Shown here piece after piece: positions 1 through 9,095 of a DNA stretch of 64,000 nucleotides (position 1 is the first letter of the stretch; each line of letters starts with the position of its first letter). The stretch is taken from assembly GCF_001426265.1 (NCBI RefSeq), contig NZ_LMDG01000007.1, positions 46,558 to 110,557 on the forward strand, given 5' to 3'. The notes under the pieces are model-generated. The model ran no database searches, was not told the origin of the DNA, and worked only from the letters and a program-made list of their open reading frames with translations. Position numbers and translations under genes: made by a program. Source of the DNA: Rhizobium sp. Root1220. GTDB lineage: Bacteria > Pseudomonadota > Alphaproteobacteria > Rhizobiales > Rhizobiaceae.

Positions 1-182
1 ACCGTATCGCCGACATGGTCGCCGTGGCCGTGGGTGAGCAGGATGTGCGTGACGCCCTTGATCGCCTCCTTGATGTCCTGACCAGCGAAGCTCGGATTGT
101 GTGTCAGAAACGGGTCGAGGAGGATTTTCGCCTTTCCAGTCTCGATACGGAAAGCCGAGTGACCAAGCCAAGTGATCTTCAT
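1..182 (-). CDS. UPF0173-type metal-dependent hydrolase (N-terminal part)
   Basis: The reading frame starts at an ATG whose complement ends at 182 and runs off the left edge, giving about 60 residues. It begins [14 protein letters not shown] and contains HGHGDHVGD, the H-x-H-x-D-H zinc-binding signature of the metallo-beta-lactamase fold. The short start and the WLGHSAF segment are typical of the UPF0173 family of predicted metal-dependent hydrolases. The substrate is not known for most members. It is divergent from ruvX, with about 120 bases between the two starts. Confidence 0.8.
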   Translation of the reverse strand, partial: MKITWLGHSAFRIETGKAKILLDPFLTHNPSFAGQDIKEAIKGVTHILLTHGHGDHVGDT

Positions 183-301
183 GGAGTTTCTCCTTTTATT
201 ATGTGATGCAAAAGACTGCTTCGATCGGTATGGACATAACCGATGCAGCCGCAAAGAAAAGCGGCAGCGGCTTCAAATTCTCTTGACGGGATGAAACGAC
301 G

Positions 302-796
302 ATGACGGTGCTGACGATCGAGGAACTGGCCGCGGCGCTTCGACCGGGAGAGGCAATTGCCGGCCTCGATCTCGGCACGAAAACGATCGGGCTCTCCATG
401 TCCGATCTCGGACGGCGGTTCTCGACGCCGAGGCCGGTCATCAAGCGGGAGAAATTCACGATCGACGCCGAAACGCTGCTGGCGTTTGCGGCCAAGGAAA
501 AGGTCTCCGGCTTCATCATAGGCTTGCCGATGAACATGGATGGATCGGCCGGGCCGCGTGTCCAGGCAACACGAGCGTTCGTGCGGAACATGGAGCAGAA
601 GACCGCCCTTCCCTTTACCTATTGGGACGAGCGGCTGTCGACGGTTGCCGCCGAACGGGCGCTACTGGAGATGGACGTGTCGCGTGCCAAGCGGGCCGAG
701 CGCATCGATTCGGCAGCTGCGAGCTTTATCCTTCAGGGGGCTCTGGACAGGTTGTCCTTGTTATCGAGAACAGCGCCGGACGACTTCGAGGCCTGA
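302..796 (+). CDS. ruvX: RuvX/YqgF family Holliday-junction-resolvase-like nuclease
   Basis: A 164-residue protein with the RNase H-like fold of the YqgF family, which acts in 16S rRNA 5' processing and possibly as a Holliday junction resolvase. Visible motifs in order are [15 protein letters not shown] (first acidic residue, about residue 22), [21 protein letters not shown] (second acidic site) and [12 protein letters not shown] (third acidic site). The length is normal. Its 3' end overlaps the convergent minus-strand gene by 64 bases. Confidence 0.9.
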   Translation: MTVLTIEELAAALRPGEAIAGLDLGTKTIGLSMSDLGRRFSTPRPVIKREKFTIDAETLLAFAAKEKVSGFIIGLPMNMDGSAGPRVQATRAFVRNMEQKTALPFTYWDERLSTVAAERALLEMDVSRAKRAERIDSAAASFILQGALDRLSLLSRTAPDDFEA

Positions 797-1065
797 CGCG
801 ACTGCCACCAGGCGATAATCCTCTTCCGCTTGCGAAATGCAAGAATGGCGAAGACGACCAGACTATCAACGGCGATAGCACGCGCGACCAGTGGCGGAAT
901 AGTTTCAGGAGGAATACCGAGAACCTTGCCGTAGATCTGGAACGTCAAATCGTGCACCTGCCGGCTCAGCATGAAGATGCCGAAATTCATGTCGTAGTAG
1001 GAAAGCCAGTACCAGCCCGCCAAAAAAGCAATCGGCCCGGCCCAGAAGATCAGGAACCACTTCAT
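733..1065 (-). CDS. small membrane protein, DUF6105-like
   Basis: A 110-residue protein starting [20 protein letters not shown], with one N-terminal transmembrane segment, a second hydrophobic stretch around residues 62-80 ([17 protein letters not shown]), then a basic cytoplasmic tail. It looks like the DUF6105 group of rhizobial membrane proteins; this is from memory of the family. Function is unknown. The start overlaps the stop of the upstream small gene in an ATGA arrangement, so the two are probably translationally coupled. The 3' end overlaps convergent ruvX. Confidence 0.75.
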   Translation of the reverse strand: MKWFLIFWAGPIAFLAGWYWLSYYDMNFGIFMLSRQVHDLTFQIYGKVLGIPPETIPPLVARAIAVDSLVVFAILAFRKRKRIIAWWQSRQASKSSGAVLDNKDNLSRAP

Positions 1066-1247
1066 GCGGTCGCCCCTCTTTCTCGTTTGGCGAATGTCGG
1101 CTCAAGCGAGACCAGCCACGTCGACAACGCCATGAAACCAAGAACCAGCGCTGGCACTGCGATATCCAACGCGAGTACAGCGAAAAACATCATCGCGGCT
1201 ACAAGGAACGCGATTCTCGCGATTTTGGTTCCCATAGTTCCAGACAC
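1062..1247 (-). CDS. small hypothetical membrane protein
   Basis: A 61-residue protein with two hydrophobic stretches (about residues 9-24 and 27-45) and a short charged C-terminus ending KRERGATA. No family is recognised. It is the first gene of a two-gene unit with the DUF6105-like protein, the stop and next start sharing ATGA. That coupling is the main reason to accept it as real. Confidence 0.6.
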   Translation of the reverse strand: MSGTMGTKIARIAFLVAAMMFFAVLALDIAVPALVLGFMALSTWLVSLEPTFAKRERGATA

Positions 1248-1358
1248 TCTAAACCCTTGGACTGGCTTGCACCGTGTCTTCTTAACGTCTGAGGCGCAAC
1301 GTAAACCATTTGTTAAGGTTAACAGCCGTGCCGCCGTCTGTGGAAAGGTGATCCTTCT

Positions 1359-2021
1359 CTAGCCGTAGACACCGCGAACGATCCGCTTCAGCGCGGTGGC
1401 AGCCTTTTCCCAATCCTTCGGCGTCTTCAGCGAGAGGCCGGCGCACTGCCCTCCGGCTGATGCCGAAAGCACGAGGTGCTGGATCGCGGCAATTACAATT
1501 GCGTTGACCGCAACGGCATCGATGCCTTTTGGCGGCGCCAGCGATCCGCGCATGCGCTCCAGCCAGTTGGCCAGGGCTTTCGAGCGAGCCTCGGAAAGCC
1601 GCCGCACCTGCTCGGTATTCTCCGACACTTCCCAGGCGACGATGCGCCGGACCAGTGGGTCGTCGCGCAAAGCTTCGAGAAAGAGCAGTGAAAGGCGCTC
1701 CATCAGATCGCCATAGGTCAACAAGAACATACCGCCGGTATCTTCGGGGATGCGATCCTTGACCCAGGTGCCGAGATCCGCGCCGATTGCCTCCACGAGC
1801 CCGTTCAATCCTCCGTAATAGCGGTAGATCAACTGCTTGTCGCAACCGGCACGACGGGCGACCGCATTGATGCCGAAATTCTGGAAACCTTCCTCTGCCA
1901 GCAACGACTTCGCCGCTTTCAGGATTGCCTTTTCCGTCGCACCGCGGTCGCGCACACGCTTTTCGGGCTCGGCGCGCGTCGCACCGGCAATCGGAGTCAA
2001 AACCAGAGGATCATTCAGCAT
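1359..2021 (-). CDS. TetR family transcriptional regulator
   Basis: A 220-residue repressor-type protein. The N-terminal helix-turn-helix lies at about residues 30-75 (TEKAILKAAKSLLAEEGF ... INAVARRAGCDKQLIYRYYG), followed by a helical ligand-binding domain containing WEVSENTEQVRRLSEARSKAL. I chose the start at 2021 (MLNDPLVL) because the 20 additional residues in the longer frame look non-conserved. No clear ribosome site separates the two options. The target is unknown; the neighbouring GNAT/acyl-CoA dehydrogenase pair lies just upstream on the same strand and is a candidate. Confidence 0.85.
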   Translation of the reverse strand: MLNDPLVLTPIAGATRAEPEKRVRDRGATEKAILKAAKSLLAEEGFQNFGINAVARRAGCDKQLIYRYYGGLNGLVEAIGADLGTWVKDRIPEDTGGMFLLTYGDLMERLSLLFLEALRDDPLVRRIVAWEVSENTEQVRRLSEARSKALANWLERMRGSLAPPKGIDAVAVNAIVIAAIQHLVLSASAGGQCAGLSLKTPKDWEKAATALKRIVRGVYG

Positions 2022-2140
2022 CAGGGATTCGGTCCGAATTGTCACTTGCCGGTGAGTAGCAACGCCATTTCGAACCGGCAACGCGCAAGCGCCGGAAAGA
2101 TTGTGGACAGTTCATTTGCGTGCACGGCAATTCGACATTG

Positions 2141-2791
2141 TCACCAATTGGCGACAGCGTGCGGGCAGCCTCGGAGCACCTGCCCAAACCAGACTGTTCG
2201 ATCGGAAGCCGCAACCAGCGGCGGTTCCAGTCGCGTGAATCCGCGCGAGCCCCAGAAGCGCAACGCGTTGTGATTGCCAGCATTTGCGCCGAGATGCACG
2301 CCCTTGACGCCGGCCTTGCGAGCTTTCGACAGCCACAGATCGAGAAGCTTCGTTCCCATCCCCTGCCCTTGCAATCGCGGTAACAGGTTCATATGGATAT
2401 GGGCGGGAAAGGCGACTACCACTGCGGCCGGTACCTGAGAGGGATGGTGGATTGCGGCGATACGCTTCTGATCCTCATCCCAAAGCGCCGGGTCGCCCTG
2501 CGGATCCGGATAGGTATTGCGCAGCGCCGGCCACCAGTCGCGTTCAAGCTGCGCCTCGAAAGCAGTCGTGTCGAAAACGCCGACAACATATCCCGCTACG
2601 CCTTCGGCATCCTCAGCCACAAAGGCTGTCTGCGGACTGAGCCGCACATAGGGAGCGGAATAGATGTGGCCGATCAGTTTGCCGTCGCGATGCAGCGCAG
2701 ACGCATCCCTGCCGGAATCACCCGTCACCAGCGAGATTTCGTAGATCTGCTCGAGATCGCCAGCCTCAACCGCACGCAACGTCGTCATCAT
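2141..2791 (-). CDS. GNAT family N-acetyltransferase
   Basis: A 216-residue acetyltransferase. It has the acetyl-CoA binding signature GQGMGTKLLDLW (around residue 145) and the following NAGNHNALRFWGSRGF segment typical of the GNAT C-terminal half. The start is placed at 2791, where ATGATG overlaps the TGA stop of the upstream acyl-CoA dehydrogenase-like gene, which argues for translational coupling. A longer in-frame extension inside that gene has no support. The substrate is unknown. Confidence 0.85.
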   Translation of the reverse strand: MMTTLRAVEAGDLEQIYEISLVTGDSGRDASALHRDGKLIGHIYSAPYVRLSPQTAFVAEDAEGVAGYVVGVFDTTAFEAQLERDWWPALRNTYPDPQGDPALWDEDQKRIAAIHHPSQVPAAVVVAFPAHIHMNLLPRLQGQGMGTKLLDLWLSKARKAGVKGVHLGANAGNHNALRFWGSRGFTRLEPPLVAASDRTVWFGQVLRGCPHAVANW

Positions 2792-4437
2792 GTCGCCGGC
2801 GGGTAGAGCAGGTCGACGATGTAGCTGGCGTCGAAGCGCGAATCGAGCATACCGTAGGTCGAACGCCAACCGCCTGCGAGGCGAGTTTCGATGAAGGCGT
2901 CGGCGATGCGCCCTGCGCCAAGGCGATAGAGTTCCGCGGCTCCGGCTGCGAGCGCCAGCTGTTCCACGAGAAGGCGGGCAGCCCCTTCGTCACGCTCGCA
3001 GAGCGCCATTGCGGCACGCAGCACGTCGATGGTCTTCTTGCCCGCCGGGCCGAGATCCCGTGCCAGACCTGCAAAGACCGTTTCGAAGAGATCCTTTCCA
3101 CGGTTCAGGATGCGCAGCACATCGAGCGCCATGACATTGCCGGAGCCTTCCCAGATCGCATTGACCGGAGCCTCACGATAATGCCGGGCAATCGGGCGCT
3201 CCTCGATGTAGCCACTACCGCCGATGCACTCCATCGCCTCATAGATCAGCGCCGGTGCGATCTTGCAGCACCAGTACTTGGCAACCGGCGTCATGACCCT
3301 GGCATAGGCCGCCTCTTCGGCGCTGCCGCGTGCCTTGTCGAAGGCATCGGCAAGTCGGAAAGAAAGCGCCGTCGCGGCTGCGACGTCGAGGGCCATGTCG
3401 GCAAGCACGCGCGTCATGATCGGCTGGCTGACGAGCATCTTGCCGAAGACGCTGCGGCCGCGGGTGTGGTGGACGGCTTCCGCCAGCGATGCGCGCATGA
3501 TGCCGGACGAGGCCAGCGCGCAGTCGAGGCGCGTCAACGTCACCATGTCGAGAATGGTGCGGATGCCGGCGTCAGAACCGCCGAGCAGGAAACCGAAGGT
3601 GTCGCTGAATTCGACTTCGGCCGAAGCGTTGGAGCGGTTGCCGACTTTGTCCTTGAGCCGCTGGAACTGCAGGCCGTTTGCGGAGCCGTCCTCCAGCAGC
3701 CGAGGTACGAGGAAGCAACCCATGCCGTCCTTGGTCTGCGCCAGCATGATGAATGCGTCGCTCATGGGCGCCGACATGAACCATTTGTGGCCGGACAGGC
3801 GGTAGATGCCTTCGCTTACCTTCTCGGCGCTCGTCGTGTTCGAGCGGACATCGGTACCGCCCTGTTTTTCCGTCATACCCATGCCGATCGTCACGGCCGA
3901 CTTCTGCATGGCGGGCTTGTTGGCCGAATCGTATTTGCGAGAGAGAATCTTTGGCGCCCAGTCCTTCTGCACGGCAGGCGAGGCCGAAAGCGCGGCAACC
4001 GATGCGCTGGTCATTGTAAGCGGGCAAAGGTGACCGGTTTCCAGCTGCGCCGTCAGATAGAAACGCGCCGCGCGAATCTTGTGGGCCTGATCCTTCGCTT
4101 CGGGATCCGCCTGCGGATCCCATACCGAGGAATGGAGACCAACCGACATCGAGCGACGCATGAGAGCGTGCCAGGCCGGATGGAACTCGACGACGTCAAG
4201 CCGCTCGCCGCGCGGGCCGTGCGTGCGCAGCTGCGGCGCGCCCTGATTGGCCATTCTGGCCAATTCCTGCGCCTCCGGCGAGGTTGCGTAGCGACCCATG
4301 TTGTCCAAGTCGTCACGGATGCCGCGCGGCAATGCGCCAGTCAGGTCGACGATCAGCGGATCGGACCTGTAGGCGTTGATACCAGACCAAAGGCTAGGCT
4401 GGTTGAGTTTAGCGAGTTTCTCTTCGGCGGGGGTCAT
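2788..4437 (-). CDS. AidB-like acyl-CoA dehydrogenase family protein
   Basis: A 549-residue flavoprotein of the acyl-CoA dehydrogenase superfamily. Length and the segment GMGMTEKQGGTDVRSNTT match the AidB subgroup (E. coli AidB is about 540 residues), which carries an extra C-terminal region beyond ordinary 380-residue dehydrogenases. The middle domain has GHKWFMSAPMSDAFIMLAQ. The C-terminal helical domain has ECIGGSGYIEE and REAPVNAIWEGSGNVMALD, the latter corresponding to the FAD/substrate loop. In E. coli AidB belongs to the alkylation response; whether this one binds DNA or dehydrogenates an acyl-CoA cannot be seen. It is co-transcribed with the GNAT gene. Confidence 0.88.
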   Translation of the reverse strand: MTPAEEKLAKLNQPSLWSGINAYRSDPLIVDLTGALPRGIRDDLDNMGRYATSPEAQELARMANQGAPQLRTHGPRGERLDVVEFHPAWHALMRRSMSVGLHSSVWDPQADPEAKDQAHKIRAARFYLTAQLETGHLCPLTMTSASVAALSASPAVQKDWAPKILSRKYDSANKPAMQKSAVTIGMGMTEKQGGTDVRSNTTSAEKVSEGIYRLSGHKWFMSAPMSDAFIMLAQTKDGMGCFLVPRLLEDGSANGLQFQRLKDKVGNRSNASAEVEFSDTFGFLLGGSDAGIRTILDMVTLTRLDCALASSGIMRASLAEAVHHTRGRSVFGKMLVSQPIMTRVLADMALDVAAATALSFRLADAFDKARGSAEEAAYARVMTPVAKYWCCKIAPALIYEAMECIGGSGYIEERPIARHYREAPVNAIWEGSGNVMALDVLRILNRGKDLFETVFAGLARDLGPAGKKTIDVLRAAMALCERDEGAARLLVEQLALAAGAAELYRLGAGRIADAFIETRLAGGWRSTYGMLDSRFDASYIVDLLYPPAT

Positions 4438-4618
4438 GAATCGCTTCTAGTGCAAGAGACAGGCAAAAGGAAACCGGAAGTTACGATTTCGAGTCACCCT
4501 GCTTTAGCGGAATTCCGGCAAAATTGCAGTGGGACAGAGGCCTTTGCCCACAGCGCATGCTTGCCGCCGCCTCGCTCACTCTTTATAGAGCCCGCTGACG
4601 ACAGCAAGAGGCAGGTTC

Positions 4619-5575
4619 ATGGTCTTCTTCCCCCACCGCCACCTCATCGGTATCAAAGGGCTCACAGAGCAGGATATCACCCTTCTCCTCGATAAAGCCG
4701 ACGAGGCCGTCAAGATCAGCCGGCAGAGAGAAAAGAAGACGTCGACGCTGAGAGGCCTGACGCAAATCAATCTGTTCTTCGAGGCCTCGACGCGCACGCA
4801 AGCTTCGTTCGAGTTGGCCGGTAAGCGGCTCGGCGCCGACGTCATGAACATGTCGGTCGGCAATTCGTCGGTGAAAAAGGGCGAGACGCTGATCGATACG
4901 GCGATGACGCTCAACGCCATGCGGCCGGACGTGCTGGTGATCCGCCATTCGAGCGCCGGTGCTGCCGCCCTGCTCGCCCAGAAGGTCTCCTGCTCGGTGA
5001 TCAATGCCGGCGACGGCCAGCACGAGCATCCGACCCAGGCGCTGCTCGACGCCCTGACGATCCGCCGTGCCAGGGGCAAGCTCTCCCGCATCATCGTCGC
5101 AATCTGCGGCGACGTGCTGCATTCGCGCGTGGCGCGGTCGAACATCCTGCTCCTCAACGCGATGGGCGCACGCGTCCGCGTCGTCGCGCCCGCAACCCTG
5201 CTACCGGCAGGCATCGCCGACATGGGCGTCGAGGTCTTTCATTCGATGAAGGAAGGCCTGAAGGACGCGGACGTGGTGATGATGCTGCGCCTGCAGCGCG
5301 AGCGCATGTCCGGCGCTTTCGTGCCTTCGGTACGGGAATACTTCCACTTCTACGGGCTCGACGCCGAGACGCTGAAGGCGGCGAAGGATGATGCGCTGGT
5401 CATGCATCCGGGGCCGATGAACCGCGGCGTCGAGATTGCCTCCGAGGTCGCGGACGGGCCGCAGAGCGTGATTGCCGAACAGGTGGAAATGGGTGTCGCG
5501 GTCCGCATGGCCGTGATGGAGACGTTGCTTGTCTCGCAAAATCAGGGTCCTCGCACCGAAGGAGCCGGCGCATGA
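4619..5575 (+). CDS. pyrB: aspartate carbamoyltransferase catalytic subunit
   Basis: A 318-residue ATCase catalytic chain that joins carbamoyl phosphate and aspartate in pyrimidine synthesis. The carbamoyl-phosphate loop [13 protein letters not shown] (residues about 53-65), the [14 protein letters not shown] segment (about 131-144) and [11 protein letters not shown] (about 262) are all present. No regulatory pyrI is nearby. The stop overlaps the ATG of the dihydroorotase-like gene (ATGA), as in bacteria whose ATCase assembles with a dihydroorotase homologue. Confidence 0.96.
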   Translation: MVFFPHRHLIGIKGLTEQDITLLLDKADEAVKISRQREKKTSTLRGLTQINLFFEASTRTQASFELAGKRLGADVMNMSVGNSSVKKGETLIDTAMTLNAMRPDVLVIRHSSAGAAALLAQKVSCSVINAGDGQHEHPTQALLDALTIRRARGKLSRIIVAICGDVLHSRVARSNILLLNAMGARVRVVAPATLLPAGIADMGVEVFHSMKEGLKDADVVMMLRLQRERMSGAFVPSVREYFHFYGLDAETLKAAKDDALVMHPGPMNRGVEIASEVADGPQSVIAEQVEMGVAVRMAVMETLLVSQNQGPRTEGAGA

Positions 5576-6861
5576 GCAACTCGATCGTCCTCAAGAACGT
5601 TCGCATTGTCGACCCGTCGCGGAACCTCGATGAAATGGGAACGATCGTCGTCAAGGATGGCGTGATCATCGCGTCGGGCAAGGACGCGCAGAACCAGCAA
5701 GCACCCGAAGGTGCGACGGTTCGTGACTGCACGGGGCTCGTCGCAGCGCCGGGCCTTGTCGATGCACGCGTGCATATTGGCGAACCTGGTGCCGAGCATC
5801 GCGAGACCATCGCGTCGGCAAGTCGGGCAGCAGCGACCGGCGGTGTCACCTCGATCATCATGATGCCGGATACAGATCCCGTCATTGACGACATCGCGCT
5901 CGTGGAGTTCGTCAAGAAGACGGCGAAGGACAAGGCGCTGGTGAACGTCTATCCGGCGGCGGCGATCACCAAGCATCTGGCCGGTGAAGAGATGACCGAG
6001 ATCGGCATGCTGATGGAAGCAGGCGCTGTCGCATTCACCGACGGCAGGTCCAGTGTGCACGACACGCAGGTTCTGCGCCGCGTCATGACCTACGCGCGCG
6101 AATTTGGCGCCGTGATCTCGTGCGAGACTCGAGACAAGTATCTCGGTGCTACCGGCGTCATGCACGAGGGACTGTTTGCAAGCTGGCTTGGGTTGGGGGG
6201 CATTCCCAAGGAAGCAGAATTGATACCGCTCGAACGTGACCTTCGCATCGCCAAGCTGACACGCGGCAATTATCACGCCGCCATGATCTCGGTACCGGAA
6301 TCGGTCGAGGCGATCGAACTCGCCAAGAGCCGCGGCGCGACTGTCACCTGCGGCATCTCCATCAACAATCTGGCGCTCAACGAGAACGACATCGGCGAGT
6401 ATCGCACCTTCTTCAAGCTCTACCCGCCGCTGCGCTCGGAAGATGATCGCGTAGCGATGGTGGATGCACTGGCAAGGGGCGCAATCGACATCATCGTGTC
6501 GTCACATGATCCGCAGGACGTCGACACGAAGCGCCTGCCCTTCGGCGAGGCAGCGGATGGCGCAGTCGGTCTTGAGACGATGCTGGCGGCCGCCCTTCGT
6601 CTCTATCACAGCGATCAGGTGAGCTTGATGCGCCTTATCGACGCGATGTCGACACGTCCTGCTCAGATCTTCGGGCTCGATGCAGGAACGCTAAAGCCGG
6701 GTGCCAAGGCGGACATCGCATTGATAGACTTGGACGAACCATGGCTTGTCTCAAAAGAGACGCTCCTGTCACGATCGAAGAATACACCCTTCGAGGATGC
6801 GCGCTTTAGCGGACGGGCCGTTGCGACCTACGTCGCCGGCGAGCTCGTTCATCAGATATAA
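5572..6861 (+). CDS. pyrC: dihydroorotase-like protein, probably non-catalytic partner of PyrB
   Basis: A 429-residue amidohydrolase-fold protein of the class I dihydroorotase type. The expected D-x-H-x-H metal motif reads [13 protein letters not shown], so the first histidine is Arg. The usual HCED site reads SCETRDK, the usual HVST-type histidine site reads AAMISVPES, and the usual TDHAPH reads SSHDPQD. Most metal ligands are therefore replaced. This resembles the inactive PyrC' of pseudomonads, which is needed for ATCase assembly. Translational coupling to pyrB supports a structural role. A separate active dihydroorotase should exist elsewhere in the genome. The symbol follows common usage. 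Confidence 0.85.
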   Translation: MSNSIVLKNVRIVDPSRNLDEMGTIVVKDGVIIASGKDAQNQQAPEGATVRDCTGLVAAPGLVDARVHIGEPGAEHRETIASASRAAATGGVTSIIMMPDTDPVIDDIALVEFVKKTAKDKALVNVYPAAAITKHLAGEEMTEIGMLMEAGAVAFTDGRSSVHDTQVLRRVMTYAREFGAVISCETRDKYLGATGVMHEGLFASWLGLGGIPKEAELIPLERDLRIAKLTRGNYHAAMISVPESVEAIELAKSRGATVTCGISINNLALNENDIGEYRTFFKLYPPLRSEDDRVAMVDALARGAIDIIVSSHDPQDVDTKRLPFGEAADGAVGLETMLAAALRLYHSDQVSLMRLIDAMSTRPAQIFGLDAGTLKPGAKADIALIDLDEPWLVSKETLLSRSKNTPFEDARFSGRAVATYVAGELVHQI

Positions 6862-6889
6862 GGCACAGAAGACGGACTAAGAGGGGAAT

Positions 6890-7510
6890 ATGGTCTCTGA
6901 TCTCATGACGTGGCAGATCACGCTGCCGATCGCACTCGTCGCAGCCGTTATCGGGTATCTGCTCGGCTCCATCCCCTTTGGACTGTTGCTGACCCGTGCG
7001 GCCGGTCTTGGCGATGTGCGCAGCATCGGTTCCGGCAATATCGGCGCAACCAACGTGCTGCGAACCGGCAACAAGAAGCTTGCCGCCGCGACCCTGTTGC
7101 TTGATGCGCTGAAAGCATCCGCTGCAGCATGGATCGTCGGCTATCTCTTCGGTGCTGAAGCGGCGCTGATCGCCGGCTTGTTCGCGTTCCTGGGGCACCT
7201 GTTCCCGGTGTGGATCGGTTTCAAGGGCGGCAAGGGTGTGGCAACCTATATCGGCACGCTGCTTGGCGTTGCGCCGGTTATGGTGCTTGTCTTCGCCGCG
7301 GTCTGGCTCGCGACGGCGTTGACGACGCGGTACTCGTCGCTTTCAGCGCTGGTTGCAATGCTTGTCATTCCGGTTGCATTGTGGATACTAGGCGCAGAAA
7401 AGGTTGCAGCTGTGATGGCGATCATGAGTGCAATTTCCTACTGGAAGCACAAAGCCAACATCGCCCGCCTGATGAGCGGGACTGAAAGCAAGATCGGGGC
7501 TAAGGGATAG
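6890..7510 (+). CDS. plsY: acyl-phosphate:glycerol-3-phosphate acyltransferase
   Basis: A 206-residue inner-membrane enzyme that transfers an acyl group from acyl-phosphate to glycerol-3-phosphate, the first step of phospholipid synthesis. It has five predicted membrane segments and the three conserved loops: GSIPFGLLL near residue 25, [17 protein letters not shown] (residues about 46-62) and [12 protein letters not shown] (residues about 111-122). The start at 6890 is preceded by a good Shine-Dalgarno (AGAGGGGA), which favours it over the internal ATG at 6905. dprA follows one base after the stop. Confidence 0.94.
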   Translation: MVSDLMTWQITLPIALVAAVIGYLLGSIPFGLLLTRAAGLGDVRSIGSGNIGATNVLRTGNKKLAAATLLLDALKASAAAWIVGYLFGAEAALIAGLFAFLGHLFPVWIGFKGGKGVATYIGTLLGVAPVMVLVFAAVWLATALTTRYSSLSALVAMLVIPVALWILGAEKVAAVMAIMSAISYWKHKANIARLMSGTESKIGAKG

Positions 7511-7511
7511 A

Positions 7512-8657
7512 ATGGACGCACTCAGCGCAAGGCCAAGAGGAATTGCGCTGACGGAACGGCAACGGATCGCGTGGCTGCGCCTCATCCGTTCAGACAACGT
7601 CGGGCCCGCGACCTTTCGCGATCTGATCAACCATTTCGGTTCAGCGGAGGCAGCCTTGGCGGCACTTCCCGAGCTTTCGGCACGAGGCGGTGCCACACGG
7701 GCGATCAGGATCGCAACCGACGGCGAGGCGCACCGGGAATTGGAAATCGCCAACAAATTCGGCGCGCGTTTCGTCGGCATCGGCGAACCCGAATATCCGA
7801 CAACATTAAAGCAGATCGACGGCGCACCACCCCTCCTCGCGGTCAAGGGCGACCTCGCGATATCGTCGCAACCGGCAGCCGGTGTTGTGGGCTCCCGAAA
7901 TGCATCCATCAGCGGCGCCAAGTTTGCAGCGATGATTGCACGCGACTGCGGGCGCGCAGGCTACGCGATCGTATCCGGTCTTGCCCGCGGCATAGATACG
8001 GCGGCCCATCGGGCGAGCCTCGATACAGGAACGATCGCCGCGATGGCCGGCGGACTGGACCAGCCATACCCGCCGGAAAATGCCGGCTTGCTCGAAGAGA
8101 TCTGGAGCGGCAACGGCCTGGCCGTCAGTGAGATGCCGTTTGGGTGGGAACCCCGCGCACGTGACTTTCCTCGTCGAAACCGGCTGATAGCGGGCATTGC
8201 GCTCGGCGTTGTTGTCGTGGAAGCGGCGACACGCTCTGGTTCCCTGATCACCGCAAGGCTCGCGGGCGATTTTGGACGGCTGGTGTTTGCCGTGCCGGGT
8301 TCACCGCTCGATCCGCGCTGTCACGGCACCAACGGTCTGCTGAAGGACGGCGCAATGATTGTCACGGCGGCGGGCGATGTCGTAGAGGCTCTCGCGCCGA
8401 TTTCACAGCTCGAGCTGTTTTCGATGCCCGTTGCCGAAGAGCCGGAACGCGGCGGCGCGCCGATCATGCCGGCCGTTGAATCCGATCGCGCCAGGATCGC
8501 CGACGCGCTTGGCCCAACTCCCGTCGAGATTGACGACATCATCCGCCATACCGGCATTGCAGCATCGTCTGTCTATCTTGTGCTTCTGGAACTTGATCTT
8601 GCCGGCCGTCTGCATCGGCACGCTGGCGGGTTCGTCTCCCTTGCGATGGACGCATGA
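7512..8657 (+). CDS. dprA: DNA processing protein DprA
   Basis: A 381-residue protein that loads RecA on incoming single-stranded DNA in transformation. An N-terminal SAM-like region is followed by the Rossmann-fold domain: [16 protein letters not shown] (about residue 120), [37 protein letters not shown] and [22 protein letters not shown] winged-helix-like C-terminal domain ends the protein. It starts immediately after plsY, so the two are likely co-transcribed. Confidence 0.94.
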   Translation: MDALSARPRGIALTERQRIAWLRLIRSDNVGPATFRDLINHFGSAEAALAALPELSARGGATRAIRIATDGEAHRELEIANKFGARFVGIGEPEYPTTLKQIDGAPPLLAVKGDLAISSQPAAGVVGSRNASISGAKFAAMIARDCGRAGYAIVSGLARGIDTAAHRASLDTGTIAAMAGGLDQPYPPENAGLLEEIWSGNGLAVSEMPFGWEPRARDFPRRNRLIAGIALGVVVVEAATRSGSLITARLAGDFGRLVFAVPGSPLDPRCHGTNGLLKDGAMIVTAAGDVVEALAPISQLELFSMPVAEEPERGGAPIMPAVESDRARIADALGPTPVEIDDIIRHTGIAASSVYLVLLELDLAGRLHRHAGGFVSLAMDA

Positions 8658-8662
8658 GCCAT

Positions 8663-8842
8663 TTACATGCGGGCATGCAGATCACCCGCCTCGACATAGG
8701 CCATTTCTATCAGATAGCAAAGCATGTCGGCGTTCTCCCTTTCCGCCACCTGCCGCAACTCAGCGAGCATCTGCTTGACGAAAGCGATGTTCTCACGAGC
8801 GCTCGAGCGCCCGGTATCCTTCTTTGCGAACTTCGCCACCAT
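8663..8842 (-). CDS. 59-residue conserved-looking small protein
   Basis: This minus-strand frame encodes 59 residues beginning MVAKFAKKDTGRSSAR and ending VEAGDLHARM. It is soluble, helical and charged, with a basic N-terminus and an AELRQVAERENADMLCYLIEMAY segment that could form an amphipathic helix. It occupies the gap between convergent dprA and divergent topA. The codon pattern looks like coding sequence. I recall small proteins of this kind in rhizobia but cannot name a family. Function is unknown. Confidence 0.65.
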   Translation of the reverse strand: MVAKFAKKDTGRSSARENIAFVKQMLAELRQVAERENADMLCYLIEMAYVEAGDLHARM

Positions 8843-9095
8843 GGATTAATCTCTGGGAAGGAGAAAAGCTGGCTTGCGGCCAACACGAACCTAACTCAGA
8901 AAACGATAACGCATTTATCATAAATTGCAATATGTCTTATATCTCGCATTGGTTGCATCACGTTGCAAACCGTAAAAATGCTAGCAAGCCACTTGACCGA
9001 AACGATTTCACTGTCCATGTCGGAGAACCGGTTAGCATGACACGGCGGCGTTTTTGTCTGCTTATCCGCCTGCCGACACCCTTTTTTAGAGAATC

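Noticed and set aside
3181..4695. 504-codon open frame antisense to the AidB-like gene
   Set aside because: Shadow frame; no recognisable domain and it would overlap the pyrB start.
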